A stretch of DNA of 64,000 nt from Azorinus chamasolen (GCA_963576725.1 OY755242.1:63430324-63494323), one strand, 5' to 3'. Positions 49,535-59,178 are shown, counted from the stretch's first letter. Program-made: numbers and translations. Notes: generated from the letters alone by a model not told the origin.

Positions 49535-49610
49535 GTAGCCTTTTGAGCCGTCTGATCAGGGTTCGTTCTGTTTGCTTAAAGGATATTTGTCATAGCAAAC
49601 TATTCACTTG
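49535..49610 (-). mobile_element. T1/T2 hairpin-arm fragment
   Basis: TTTTGAGCCGTCTGATCAGG, GTTCGTTCTGTTTGCTTAAAG only. Confidence 0.6.
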
Positions 49611-49629
49611 TTTTATATAACATTTATTA

Positions 49630-49981
49630 CAGTGCTCCCTCCCTACAACGGCCCCCTCAATAACGATTCACTCCTTACAACAACGCATGTCACTACAAGG
49701 CTCCAGAAACAACCTTTTTTCCATCGTATTTTCTTTATGCCTCCATCAAACCCTATGTTGTGACCACTCTTTAGAATCGTCACAAAGTGACGATTCTAAA
49801 GAGTGGTCACAACATAGGGTTTGATTGAGGCATAACGGGTTTAGTTCTCGAATGTACACCTTATCTGGGGATCTGCAAACAAGCTAGTTATGTTTGATTT
49901 TCCCTCCCTATAACAACTCCCTCTGAACAACACATACAATCTTCGTATCCCAAAGGGTGTCGTTGTAGAGAGGGAGCACTT
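49630..49981 (+). mobile_element. P3 MITE containing an F hairpin
   Basis: CAGTGCTCCCTCCCTACAACG to CGTTGTAGAGAGGGAGCACT, TA at left. Inside, CTCCCTCCCTATAACAACTCC is a second subterminal copy, and the F foldback fills the middle. Confidence 0.82.
49733..49890 (+). mobile_element. F foldback, near-perfect hairpin, nested in P3
   Basis: Hairpin 49738-49833: ATGCCTCCATCAAACCC ... GGGTTTGATTGAGGCAT, one mismatch in ~43-bp arms by eye; loop CACAAAGTG. Its tips (ATGCCTCCATCAAA) differ from other F copies (TTTCTCCACCAAA) by compensated changes in both arms. Confidence 0.88.
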
Positions 49982-50032
49982 TATTACAGAGCTAGAGATA
50001 AATGTGCATACTCATACTAAAACCGTCATTTC

Positions 50033-50200
50033 TCCACCAAACCCTATGCTGTGACCACTCTTTAGAATCGTCTCTTCAACACTATGTTGAAACCACTCTT
50101 TAGAGACGATCACAACATAGGGTTCGAAGGAGAAATAAAGAAGTTATTCTTTATAAAAAATATTTTACGCATTTTATCTGGAACTCTGTATAATACTAAT
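50033..50200 (+). mobile_element. F foldback, rearranged arms
   Basis: TTTCTCCACCAAACCCTATG, CTTTAGAATCGTCTCTTC, then ACACTATGTTGAAACCACTC, GAGACGATCACAACATAGGG, GAAGGAGAAATAAAG. The palindrome centre is scrambled by a partial inversion. Confidence 0.75.
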
Positions 50201-50274
50201 AAACAATATAAGAAGATTAGTTAATGAACTTTCATATTGGGCGGAGTTAAGTAAAAGGTTAGATAGGTGGTAGT

Positions 50275-50488
50275 TTAACCCATTCCCTCATAGGCTATAT
50301 TTAGATCCTACCTCTTTGAATAAGTCTCCCGAAAAGGAGCATTTACTAGAGAAAAAGGACAATTTTAGAATTGTGTAGTTTTGAAACCATTGTTATAAAT
50401 AGAGCATTTGCTCCATAGGAGCAAATGCTCTATTTATCACAATGGTTTCAGAAAGGCATCAAAAGGCGTCAAAAGGCGTCAATATGAG
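50275..50488 (-). mobile_element. T4 MITE, full length
   Basis: TTAACCCATTCCCTCATAG to AATATGAGGGAAAGTGTAAA. Hairpin 50386-50450 (arms CCATTGTKATAAATAGAGC, centre CCATAGGAG). GGCGTCAAAAGGCGTC is locally duplicated near the end. Left flank GATAGGTGGTAG suggests insertion at a P1 core TTAA. Confidence 0.87.
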
Positions 50489-50528
50489 GGAAAGTGTAAA
50501 TAAAGGAATAAAGGCACGCAATTTGGCA

Positions 50529-51011
50529 TTAAGTCTGTACTTCATGCATATTTGTGTAAGAATGTATGACTTGATAAATATTTATTAAAGTGAACCTTCA
50601 TTATGACCCTTGAAACAAGAGAATTTTCGGCATGGGAGACAATATAGAATCAAATATATCACAATGTTAGAAGTTTAACCCATTCCCTCATATTGACGCA
50701 TTTTGACGCCTCTGCAAATGTGACTTTTTAAAATCATAGTGATAAATAGAGCATTTGCTCCATAGGAGCAAATGCTCTATTTATCACAATGATTTCAAAA
50801 CTACACAATTCTAAAATTTCCCATTTCTACAATAAATGCTCCTTTTCGGTATAATTATTCAAAAAGGTTGTGTCTAAAAATAGCCTATGATGTAATGGAT
50901 TAAACCAATAGAGCAAATCCTATAATCAAACAGTTCCTGCGTAGATAGTTTGATGCTGTTCTACTCTATTTGCAAACTAGTTCATGTGCGTATATATGAG
51001 TAGCATGTTAA
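50529..51011 (+). mobile_element. T2 MITE interrupted by T4
   Basis: TTAAGTCTGTACTTCATGC, GTGTAAGAATGTATGACTTG, then T4, then AATAGAGCAAATCC, ATCAAACAGTTCCTGC, TACTCTATTTGCAAAC, TATATATGAGTAGCATGTTAA. Confidence 0.72.
50675..50903 (+). mobile_element. T4 MITE, full length, nested in T2
   Basis: TTAACCCATTCCCTCATATTG to GATGTAATGGATTAA, 229 bp. Hairpin with GATAAATAGAGCATTTGCTCC arms around CATAGG... (50742-50800). Confidence 0.92.
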
Positions 51012-51174
51012 CCCTTTACTCCATAAATGAAATACGCCTTTGCAAACAGACTAGACCCTAATCAGACGGCTCATGTCGTACACCTCGTGTGTACATGTGC
51101 TATTATAACAATTAAGTTAATATTCATGATGGCATTAAGTCTTAGATGAATATTCATGGAGTAGCGTGTTTAGC
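51008..51174 (-). mobile_element. T2 MITE, hairpin collapsed
   Basis: TTAACCCTTTACTCCATAAA shares its TTAA with the preceding T2. GACTAGACCCTAATCAGACGG is followed directly by GTACACCTCGTGTGTACATG; the second arm is lost. Ends ATTCATGGAGTAGCGTG. Confidence 0.75.
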
Positions 51175-51194
51175 AACTAGATGTGCATGCCTCA

Positions 51195-51452
51195 CTCATT
51201 TTTACGCTTTTGCAAAAACAGTAGACCCAGATCAGACGGCTGCTATAGGTCTATCCAGTTAGATTGTGCAATAATATAGATATTCTACAGTTAATGTTAT
51301 ATGTTCACATATCTTTGTCCGGAATTATATACATGTAGGTCTGATTCTACTGTTTCTGCTATGGCCATACATTATTGTGCCCATGTTTAATTATAAAAAA
51401 TACTCTAATTGATATTCAGGACGTCATTATTTCTGACATGGAGGAAAGGACT
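51195..51452 (-). mobile_element. T2 MITE with a small internal duplication
   Basis: TTTACGCTTTTGCAAAAACAG, GACCCAGATCAGACGGCTGC, second arm lost; ATAGATATTCTACAG and later GATTCTACTGTTTCTGC duplicate one body segment. Ends TTTCTGACATGGAGG. Confidence 0.68.
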
Positions 51453-51459
51453 AATATAT

Positions 51460-51640
51460 ATTTGAGAGCCTATGGGAGCTTTCTGCAGATCTTTCGTCCT
51501 GTTTTTAAGCTATAACACAGAAATACAGTAAAATCTCCCTAATGCGACCACCAAAACGTGTTCTAATAATTATTCTGAGTCGTAATGCAGGTCATAGCTT
51601 AATGTACACAAATCTCTTTAAAATATGTGGGAGCTTATTA
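51460..51640. mobile_element. P1 pieces
   Basis: GGGAGCTTTCTGCAGATC, GTCCTGTTTTTAAGC, then a left tip TACAGTAAAATCTCCCTAATG and GTCATAGCTTAATG. Two broken P1 copies. 51641-51775 is unassigned. Confidence 0.5.
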
Positions 51641-51775
51641 CCAGAGATTCTCTGGCGAATGTCATGTAGTAGGGAATAAGTTTAATGGATACCTATGATA
51701 TGGTCAATTTCATTCAGGACTAAGTCTTTTCAGCGGGGAGATGGTGAATGTTATAAACTATGCATAAATAATGTC

Positions 51776-51884
51776 TTAACCCTTTACTCCATAAATACTA
51801 ATTCAATGTCTTGGCAAGCCAAGTAGATCTGAACCAGGTGGGTCCTACAGGAGCCTTTGTAATGTGATCTGCTTTCTTTGTTAA
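51776..51884 (-). mobile_element. T2 MITE, truncated
   Basis: TTAACCCTTTACTCCATAAA, CAAGTAGATCTGAACCAGG / GGAGCCTTTGTAATGTGATC. It ends at the next element's TTAA. Confidence 0.65.
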
Positions 51885-52056
51885 CCCTCTCCCTAATATA
51901 AACGTGTATATGCAAATGGAGTAGACTCAGGTCAAACAGCTCAATGAGCCGTCTGAACAGGGTCTGCTCTGTTTGTTTTGTTTTGTTTTGTTGTTGTTTT
52001 TTGTTGTTGTTTTTGCGGATGTGTGAGGGCGCGTTAATAGGTAGGGAAGGATTGAG
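51881..52056 (-). mobile_element. T1 MITE, rearranged
   Basis: TTAACCCTCTCCCTAATATA, hairpin TAGACTCAGGTCAAACAGC / GCCGTCTGAACAGGGTCTGC, then a TTTTG/TTGTTG simple run replaces the body, followed by GTAGGGAAGGATTGA. Confidence 0.65.
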
Positions 52057-52186
52057 CGAGAATTTTAATAATGAAATTTTAGGTCTCTTTAAGAAAGTGG
52101 CTGCTGAGTGTGGGTGGGGATCAGGCAGGGAACTCTAAATAGAACTTTCTTCATTATTTAACCCTGCTTTCAGCTACTATCTGTCT

Positions 52187-52437
52187 TGAACCTTTACTCA
52201 GAAATACACTGTTCTATGCCTTTGCAAACAGAGTAGACCAAGATCAGACAGTCCCTTTAGGAGCCATCTGATCAGGGTCTGCTCTGTTTGCTAATAGAAT
52301 TTGATATATCTGTTTCTTAAAACTTTACAAGATGGCTGCAATAAGCTAATGTATATGTTTTGTTATGACTGTTTTTGTCCATGAGTATTTGCTGGGTGTT
52401 GAAATTTTGTGTAAACATGTGGCAGGAAAAGGGTTAA
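52187..52437 (-). mobile_element. T1/T2 hybrid MITE, full length
   Basis: TGAACCTTTACTCAGAAATA (T2-type end) with T1 body (AATAGAATTTGATATATCTG, CCATGAGTATTTGCTGGG), end GGCAGGAAAAGGGTTAA. Hairpin GTAGACCAAGATCAGACAG / CATCTGATCAGGGTCTGC. Confidence 0.83.
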
Positions 52438-52648
52438 CCCATACCCTCATACTGACGACTTTTGACGACTCTGTAAAAGTCACTTTGTGAAACCATTGTG
52501 ATAAATAGAGTATTTGCTCCTGTATTTATCACATTGGTTTCAAACTACAAAGTTCTAAATTTTTCCCTTTTCTCCAGTTAGTGCTCCTTTTCGGTAGATT
52601 TATCCAAAGAAGTTGTATCTAAAAATAGCCTATGAGGCAATGGGTTAA
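52434..52648 (+). mobile_element. T4 MITE, part of hairpin lost
   Basis: TTAACCCATACCCTCATAC to GAGGCAATGGGTTAA; shares its left TTAA with the preceding element. Hairpin reduced to TAGAGTATTTGCTCCTGTATT. Confidence 0.88.
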
Positions 52649-52748
52649 TTGTGATAACACAGATCTGATTCTATAGGGTTTATACTGTTGTTGCAGTTTC
52701 GTATGTGTCATTGTTGGAAAAATCTTCTTGTATTCATTTCATTGATTC

Positions 52749-52993
52749 TTAACCCTTTCCCTGTTCTATGTTTATTTCAAATTTCAACACCTACTGAGAA
52801 TTCATGGGCAAAATAGTTACAATGAAATATGGAAGATGGAATATTGTAGTCATTTTAAAAGGTAAAGAAACAAATTTATTCAATTAGCAACCAGAGTAGA
52901 CCCTGATCAGACGGCTCCTCTAGAAGCCGTCTGATCTGGGTCTACTCTGTTTGCAAATGCATGAAAACACGTTTATATGAGGAAAAGGGTTAA
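52749..52993 (+). mobile_element. T1 MITE, full length
   Basis: TTAACCCTTTCCCTGTTC to GAGGAAAAGGGTTAA, 245 bp. Hairpin GTAGACCCTGATCAGACGG / CCGTCTGATCTGGGTCTAC, centre CCTCTAGAAG. Confidence 0.9.
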
Positions 52994-53309
52994 ATGACTA
53001 TTCATGAATAGAGGGTTCAGAGAATGGGTTATTAATAATAAAAAATATGTGGGCTGATACCCATGTAGCTCTTAGTACTTTTCAATAACATCGAAAAACA
53101 GTCAATTATTGTGAAACAATTTTGATTTCAAATTTCGTTTTGAAAATGGAGAAAAAAGAAACAGCAACAAATCAATGCGTCTGTCTGAAAGTAAAGGCTG
53201 CGAGGGGATTATAGATGCAAACTGGGGTTTTGTTATTAAGCTTTCAATGTGGATTGGTCCAGAAATGCTTGTTAATGATTTTAGTACACTTGGTATACTT
53301 TGTAAGAGA
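52994..53309. other. No recognised feature
   Basis: A 62-codon plus frame begins at 53175 without a recognised domain. Confidence 0.35.
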
Positions 53310-53515
53310 ATCTTGAATAGCAGACCGTGCAGCGTGCAGACCCTGTTCAGAGGACTCCTCTAGGGTCCCTCTGATCTAAGTCTGCACTATATACAAATAT
53401 CAGTATACATGTAACCAGCTCTAAAATGGCTAAATGGTCAGCAAGTCTTGTGTTCCAGGGTGACCCTGGGTTACCCGGTACCAGCTGGATCCAAACTGTC
53501 TGCAAACAAATAAAT
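53310..53515. mobile_element. T6 core and T5 core remnants
   Basis: 53325-53400: GTGCAGACCCTGTTCAGAGG / CCCTCTGATCTAAGTCTGC, centre CCTCTAGG. 53440-53515: CAGGGTGACCCTGGGTTACC, GCTGGATCCAAACTGTCTGC. Confidence 0.55.
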
Positions 53516-53723
53516 TCATGATGATGTTTAATATTGAAACACTTCGAATGAGGTATTTCTGTAATGTTTAAATTGTTATTTAACTGTAAAAGATTATGTA
53601 TATATATTAAATCAATTATATATGGTGTCCTGTGCGTGCATGAGAGGGTTTATTTGTATGGTTTGCTCAATGTATGTACTGCAAAAAGTGTGTGTTCATG
53701 ACTATTACAACCGTTGCAGCCAT
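53516..53723. other. No recognised feature
   Basis: Unassigned AT-rich DNA with a TATATATA run. Confidence 0.3.
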
Positions 53724-53914
53724 AACCCTTTCAGGTATTTACACACCGAGTGGACCTAGCTTAGATAGTCATCTGATCTAAATCCACCCTGTATTGCTTA
53801 TAATAAATCTGACTCATTTTCTACCAATACCAAAATATGCTATACAAATGTCAGCTAATAAATATTCATGATGACATTATTTCTTACATAACTATTTCAA
53901 CTGGGAAAGGGATA
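53724..53914 (-). mobile_element. T1/T2 hybrid MITE, hairpin damaged
   Basis: ATAACCCTTTCAGGTATTTAC, GAGTGGACCTAGCTTAGATAG / CATCTGATCTAAATCCACCC, GATGACATTATTTCTTAC, ACTGGGAAAGGGATAA. Confidence 0.7.
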
Positions 53915-54350
53915 ACTAAACAGCGTCTAGGAAAATTACATTGCCTGTTTTTAATTATGGAGTCTACTTTGTGTAAGTATATCGTAGTGACTGTAAAAAA
54001 TTGCCTCTGATGAGGCTTTTTGGAAACTGATTGTACTCATCAAGACCTGAAAATGTTGAATTGTTAGCAGTGGTTTTTTTGTTGGTTTGTTTGTTGTTTT
54101 TGACGTATTGGCATTACTGGAAATTTATACAAAACAAATGGATTAATAAATGTTTAATGCACAATTACAGCTGATCCGTATTTGGATTATCTAAAAGTAA
54201 TTTGAAAAGTTTAATAACTTTAGAGGAATATCACTATTGCGAGTGGTAAATGTTTTTGTTTAGTTGTCACCTTTTTATGCATTGATAGGGGTTCTCTCAA
54301 AACTGTTAAATTATAGATACAAGTATAAACTGAAGATACTGGATGGAGAC
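53915..54350. other. No recognised feature; possible LINE 5' region at the end
   Basis: A plus-strand frame from 54264 runs toward the T3 and could be the start of the LINE that resumes at 54604; no start codon choice is supportable. Confidence 0.3.
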
Positions 54351-54603
54351 TTAACTCTTCTCTTGCTGAATTTTAAAATACATTTCTCCTTCTTCACCCA
54401 TGCCCTGTTATATATTTACATATATCTTCACTGTGTACAAGTATTTCGCTGTGCAATCACTGCTGTGGAGTGCACTGGTTGTACAATCAACTTGTAAATA
54501 GTGCAGACCCTGATAAGACAGCTCCTCCACCAGGAGCTGTCTCATCTGGGTCTTCACTATTTACAGGTAGGTATATTGACGTGAATAGCAAGCGAAGGGT
54601 TAA
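54351..54603 (-). mobile_element. T3 MITE, full length, at the LINE 5' edge
   Basis: TTAACTCTTCTCTTGCTG to AGCAAGCGAAGGGTTAA. Hairpin with an enlarged centre (GCTCCTCCACCAGGAGC). The LINE coding follows immediately. Confidence 0.92.
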
Positions 54604-55470
54604 AATTATTTCAGTAAATTGCCAGGGCCTGGGTTCATTAGAGAAAAAGAAGAGATGTATTTGACTACCTTAGATCAAAGAAATGTAGTATTTATTGCTG
54701 ACACGATGTACATTCTACAACTACATGTACCACTGAAAATTTTATCAGAATGCAATGAGGTTGTGAGGGATTTTTAGCTCTGGTAACTCGAAATACAGGG
54801 TTGTAGCAATACTAATTCAAAAGGGAATTGATTTTAAAATACGTAACTATATAACAGACCCACATGGAAACTATATTGTTGTAGCTGACATATCTGTAGA
54901 TAATAACAGATTTACACTAGTGAATCCCTATGGACTAAATAATGATATTTCAATACTTTATGAAAAGTTAATGAACCAAGTTGACAAATACAATAATGAA
55001 GGGCTCATAATGTGTGGTGATTTTTAACTTGGTCCTAGAGCTAGAGTCTAAACTAGATTATTATAATTACAAAAAACATCTATAATAAGAATGCTCGATT
55101 AAACGTTTTAGAAATCAAAGAAATATACAATTTAACTGACCCATTGAGAGTAAATTACCCTCAACTCAAGAGATATACATGGAGAGAAAAAACACCCTTT
55201 AAAACAAGCACGCATAGACTTTATTTTACTTAGTTCAGTTTATAAATGTAATATTAAAAGTAGTTATAGATCAGATCATTCCATGATCACTTTAAATCTC
55301 ACTTTCAACCCATTTCGGAAAGGGAAACCTTTATGGAAGCACACTGATAAAAAAAAACTTTTTGAGGATATAAAAAATATAGAAACTATAAATGATAAAA
55401 TTGAGTACATAAAACAACAATATGCAGTTCTTATTTATAACATGGACAGTTTAAAAAAACATACCAAATG
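54604..55470 (+). pseudogene. LINE endonuclease domain, broken
   Basis: KIISVNCQGLGSLEKKKRC at 54604-54660 is the N-terminal motif of LINE APE-type endonucleases (the N in CNGL/CQGL position). Later, in other frames: KIRNYITDPHGNYIVVAD (about 54835-54890), FTLVNPYGLNNDISILY, EGLIMCGDF (about 55000-55025, the GDFN-type motif with a stop replacing N), YTWREK (about 55175-55195), SSYRSDHSMITLNLTF (about 55258-55305, the SDH motif). At least three frameshifts or stops. Confidence 0.85.
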
Positions 55471-55744
55471 ACCAAATCCAATTCACAATAAATGACCAAT
55501 TGTTTCTAGAAACCTTACTAATGGAGTTAAATGGGTAATCATTGTCTAGCCATAAGACGAAACAGAGAAATGTATTGGAAAAGAAAACTGTTGAAAAATT
55601 AAAACCATTGAAAATAACCTTACCTCGGACAAAACAGGAGAATTAGATGAACTTAATAAGATACTGTTAGATATAAGAAAGGATAAAATGAAAGGTCATA
55701 TGATAAGATAAAGAGTAAAGATAATTGTGTAATACGATGAAAAA

Positions 55745-55830
55745 GTTGTGACTCGACTGGGACTCGAACCCAGGGCCTCTGGGTTACCATGCCAACACTC
55801 TAACGACTACCAAGCCACACAGTAAAGCCT
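55745..55830 (-). repeat. tRNA-like sequence inserted in the LINE
   Basis: On the complement: GGCTTGGTAGTCGTTAGAG (D-arm/box A-like), then CCCTGGGTTCGAGTCCCAG, a 5-bp T-stem with a TTCGAGT loop (box B). The 3' side TCGAGTC is not matched by the 5' side (TTACTGTG), so the acceptor stem does not close: a SINE head or tRNA relic rather than a working tRNA. LINE coding (YFCKLESHNCVKKIIP) resumes right after it. Confidence 0.6.
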
Positions 55831-56706
55831 ATCAACTTATTTCATACTTTTGTAAACTTGAATCACATAATTGTGTGAAAAAAATAATTCCTAAAATTGA
55901 AAAAGAAGATGGAACTGTCATATCAAATCAGCATGAAATATTAGAAGAAGCAAAGTCCTATTATGAAAAACTATTCAGAAATGATTTAGCTGAGGATACA
56001 GATTTAGACCTCGAAACAGAACTTCAAACTGCACTTTCCATAAACAGTCTCTGCCGCTAGATGTATTTCTCTCATATGAAGATTTTACAAGTCGCTAAAA
56101 GGTATGTCAAATAATCGTAGTCCTGGGTCAGATGGATTCACGCCTGATATTTTTAAAGTATTTTGGAAGAATATAGGACAATTTGTTTTACGATCTATAA
56201 GCTATGGGAATAAGATAGGTGAATTGTCTATTACACAAAGAGAGGGCATCACTACTTGCATACCAAAAGAAAATAAACCAAGACAATTCCTAAAAAATTA
56301 TAGACCTATATCATTGCTGAACTGTATAAACAAGATAGCGTATGGCGCAATTGCAAACAGGCTAAAACAAGTATTAGCTAAACTAATTCATAAAGACCAA
56401 ACAGGAGTTATGTCAGGGAGATTCTTGGGTCAAAATACAAGGCAGATTTATGATATTATGCAATATACAGAAGAACATAATATACCCGGACTAATTTTAC
56501 TAGTTAACTTTGAACAAGCTTTTGATTCTATATCCTGGAATTTTATACAGAATAAATTAAGATTTTTTAACTTTAGTGACTCTTTCATTAAATGGTTTAC
56601 CTTGTTGTATAAAAATGCTAGGCTATCAGTCAACCAGAGTAGTAATTTATCAAATTTCTTCACAATCAGTCGTGGCTGCAGACAAAGGGACCCAATATCA
56701 GCTTTT
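55831..56706 (+). pseudogene. LINE reverse transcriptase domain, truncated
   Basis: Linker CKLESHNCVKKIIPKIEKED, then RT blocks: SPGSDGFTPDIFKVFW (56117-56163), QFLKNYRPISLLNCINKI (block with YRPISLLN, 56284-56337), LIHKDQTGVMSGRFLGQNT (block with Q-GF/GR, 56383-56440), ILLVNFEQAFDSISWNF (block A, catalytic D at FEQAFD), then SRGCRQRDPISAF (G-RQGDP motif, second G changed to R) at 56669-56706. The YxDD block is missing because the unassigned insert begins here. A frameshift separates 55875-56060 from 56104 onward. Family resemblance is to Tx1/L1-type elements. Confidence 0.9.
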
Positions 56707-57134
56707 ATTATACCTCACGTGACTTTCCTATACAAATTGTCCATATGCCCACCATGAAACAATTTGTACTGTTTGTCACGCGCAGGCAACAGTACGTCTA
56801 GATCAGTGTGCGTAACGTCATCCGACTGACGTCATCGACTGACGTCATCTGACGCTTGCAATTTGACAAACAAGCGCCATTTGACAGCAACTGTTGCTTT
56901 TGTTTAATTATTTGAGAAATGTCAAGTTATGCAACTATTTCGGAGGATCTGTCAAGATTGGACAGTAGTAATGACGCCGCCAGTACTGTTAACGTGTAAT
57001 GAATAGAAGTGTAAAGCTGTTCAGCTATATTTAGGCACCGAGTATAACCTTTGTTTCAAACTATTAATTGTTGCTATTAAATAAGTCTTTTTGCTGACGA
57101 AGGTAATTGTGCTGTTCGTAGTGTTCGGTATAAT
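56707..57134 (+). other. Unassigned insert with tandem CRE sites and a 26-codon frame
   Basis: Replaces the RT end. GACTGACGTCATCGACTGACG holds two TGACGTCA palindromes (56827-56834, 56840-56847). An ATG at 56919 opens a 26-codon frame ending TAA at 56997-56999. AAGGTAATTG at 57100 would suit a splice donor but not in this frame. No other copy in the window. It may be a promoter/5' region of another element or a captured host fragment; unproven. Confidence 0.4.
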
Positions 57135-57292
57135 AATTCGCTAAGCAATCACTGCTGTGGAGTGCATTGGTTACACAATCAACTTGTAAATAGTGCAGAC
57201 CCTAATGAGACAACTCCTGCAGGAGCTGTCTCATCTGGGTCTTCACTATTTACAGGTAGGTATATTGACGTGAATAGCAAGCGAAGGGTTAA
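57135..57292 (-). mobile_element. T3 MITE, truncated, in the LINE
   Basis: Starts at ATTCGCTAAGCAATCACTGC (inside T3), keeps the hairpin (ACCCTAATGAGACAACTCC / GGAGCTGTCTCATCTGGG) and ends GCGAAGGGTTAA; the LINE follows. Confidence 0.88.
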
Positions 57293-57572
57293 AATCAACT
57301 TGGTTGAGAAGATTATTAACTAATTATGGTAAATGGAACAAAATTTTAGAAGGTAGTATTGACTATATAAAATTTTCTCTTTAGGATCTGAGTATCTAAA
57401 ATAAGTGAGCAAGAAATATCAAACCCATTTTGGCTAGATGTCATAAAAACTTTCCATAAAATACAAACATCATACACTTATGAAAACGTCGCAGAATTAG
57501 TGGCTGGATCATTATTCTATAACAAAGAAATTCAAATAGGTAAAATGTGTGTGTTTTACAAACCTTGTTTTA
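57293..57572 (+). pseudogene. LINE C-terminal segment 1
   Basis: In two frames: YGKWNKILEGSIDYIKF and NPFWLDVIKTFHKIQ, ELVAGSLFYNKEIQIGK, VFYKPCFKQ. The NPFW-D and SLFYN-I motifs are typical of the region after RT in Tx1/L1-like elements. Cut by K at 57573. Confidence 0.8.
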
Positions 57573-59178
57573 AACAAGAGGGCCAGAATGGCCCTGACAT
57601 CGCTCACCAGACAATAAGAGGAGAAGACTTTCAAAGTTTTCACTATATGTTTCTATTGAAAACTTAACACCCCAGGGGCGGTGCCAATTTTGACCCCAGG
57701 GACACAATTTATATAACTTTTGTAGAGAACCTGAACATGATGCTAAAAGAATGTAGTGAAAGAATGGATAGAGCATTAGACAACTGGAACTTGTATTCTT
57801 TGGATGCTAGAGGCGGATTCTCCCACCACTAATGACCTATGCAAACAGTTTGGATCCAGATCAGGCCCCACATAATGTGGGGCCTGATCTGATATCCAAA
57901 TTGTTTGTAAATGAGACTGAACTTCTGTGTGTAGTGGGATTCTCCCGCCACTAATGACCTATGCAAACAGTTTGGATCCAGATCAGGGCCAACATAATGT
58001 GGTGCCTGATCTAATATCCAAACTGATTGTCAATGAGACTGAGCTTCTGAAAAACTTAGAAAGAAAGTATGTAGTGGGATTCTCCCACCACTAATGACCT
58101 ATGCAAACAGTTTGGATCCAGATCAGGGCCAACATAATGTGGTGCCTGATCTGATATCCGAACTGTTTGTCAATGAGACTGAACTTCTGAAAAACTCAGA
58201 AAGAAAGTGTGTAGTTAGGATAACTTGTGAATATGCTGCAGACAACAATTTAGCAGATGACAAAATTACCCAGCATGCAAAGAGTTAAGCTGAAATTCAC
58301 AACAGATATGCTCTGTATTGATAGCTGGTAGCTTAATGCAGGGCATAGGTATGAAAAAAAGCTTTAAGAGTATTCTGCATTTTGAGAATTATCCACAGTT
58401 TTCTCAATCTTAAATGAGTGTGTGTTATTTGTCTAAACACAATTTCTACTCTACTGATCAGGCTTAGGGTGATTATATAAGAACTGACCCACTGACTGGT
58501 CTCAGCTAAGAGTGATATTAAGGAGAAACCTTTAGAATGTAATTTCTGGTGTAAAGAAGTATATACACACAGGGCAGGGCCAATTTTAACCCCAGAACTA
58601 TGATACTTATAAAACTCATAAAGTTATGCTAAGTAAATCTATACACCAAATATCTAAGCTCTGGGACATGTAGTTTCTGACAAGAATATTTTTAAAGTTT
58701 TTCCTATGCATAACTGGTGATCCCATGGGCTGTTTACGCAGTCAGCTATTAAAAACTGGAAATCCCTGGGGTGGGACCAATTTTGACCCTAGGGGCATAA
58801 TTTATATAACTTTTGTAGAAGTCCTGAAGTTGAAGCTATGTGCCAAATATGAAAGCTGAGGACCTTCTAGTTTTAGAGGAGATGATGTTCAAAGTTTTCA
58901 CTATATGTTTCTATTGAAAACTGAAAACCCCTGGGGCAGGGCCAATTTTGACCCCAGGGGTATAATTTATATAACTTTTGTAGAGGACCTACATATGATG
59001 CTATGTGCCAAAGATGAAAGCTGAGACCCCTGTAGATTCAGAGGAGAAGAACTTTAAAGGTTCAAATTGTTGACGACGAACGACGGACGACGCACGACGC
59101 ACGACGCACGCCGACGGACGACGGACATCAGGCGATCACAAAAGCTCACCCTGAGCACTTTGTGCTCTGGTGAGCTAA
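57573..59178 (+). mobile_element. K element, both tips present (~1.6 kb)
   Basis: Left tip AAACAAGAGGGCCAGAATGG, CATCGCTCACC; right end GACGACGCACGACGCACGAC, ATCACAAAAGCTCACC, then a hairpin CTCACC...GGTGAGC with loop CTGAGCACTTTGTGCTCT. Inside are ~155-bp monomers with CCAATTTTGACCCCAGGG and ATTTATATAACTTTTGTAGA (57665, 58760, 58930). It interrupts LINE coding (CFK | GISQINDLL). Rolling-circle or other mechanism unknown. Confidence 0.82.
57815..58230 (+). repeat. J palindrome unit, tandemly triplicated inside K
   Basis: Starts at 57815, 57937 and 58077 (GGATTCTCCCRCCACTAATG). Each has CAAACAGTTTGGATCC, a palindrome around CACATAATGTGG and TTTGTMAATGAGACTG. Unit 1 is a perfect GATCAGGCCCCACATAATG palindrome; units 2 and 3 share GGGCCAACATAATGTGGTGCC. 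A single copy is at 8110. Confidence 0.88.

Noticed and set aside
55745..55830. Functional tRNA gene
   Set aside because: The acceptor stem does not pair and the anticodon arm is irregular; annotated only as tRNA-like.
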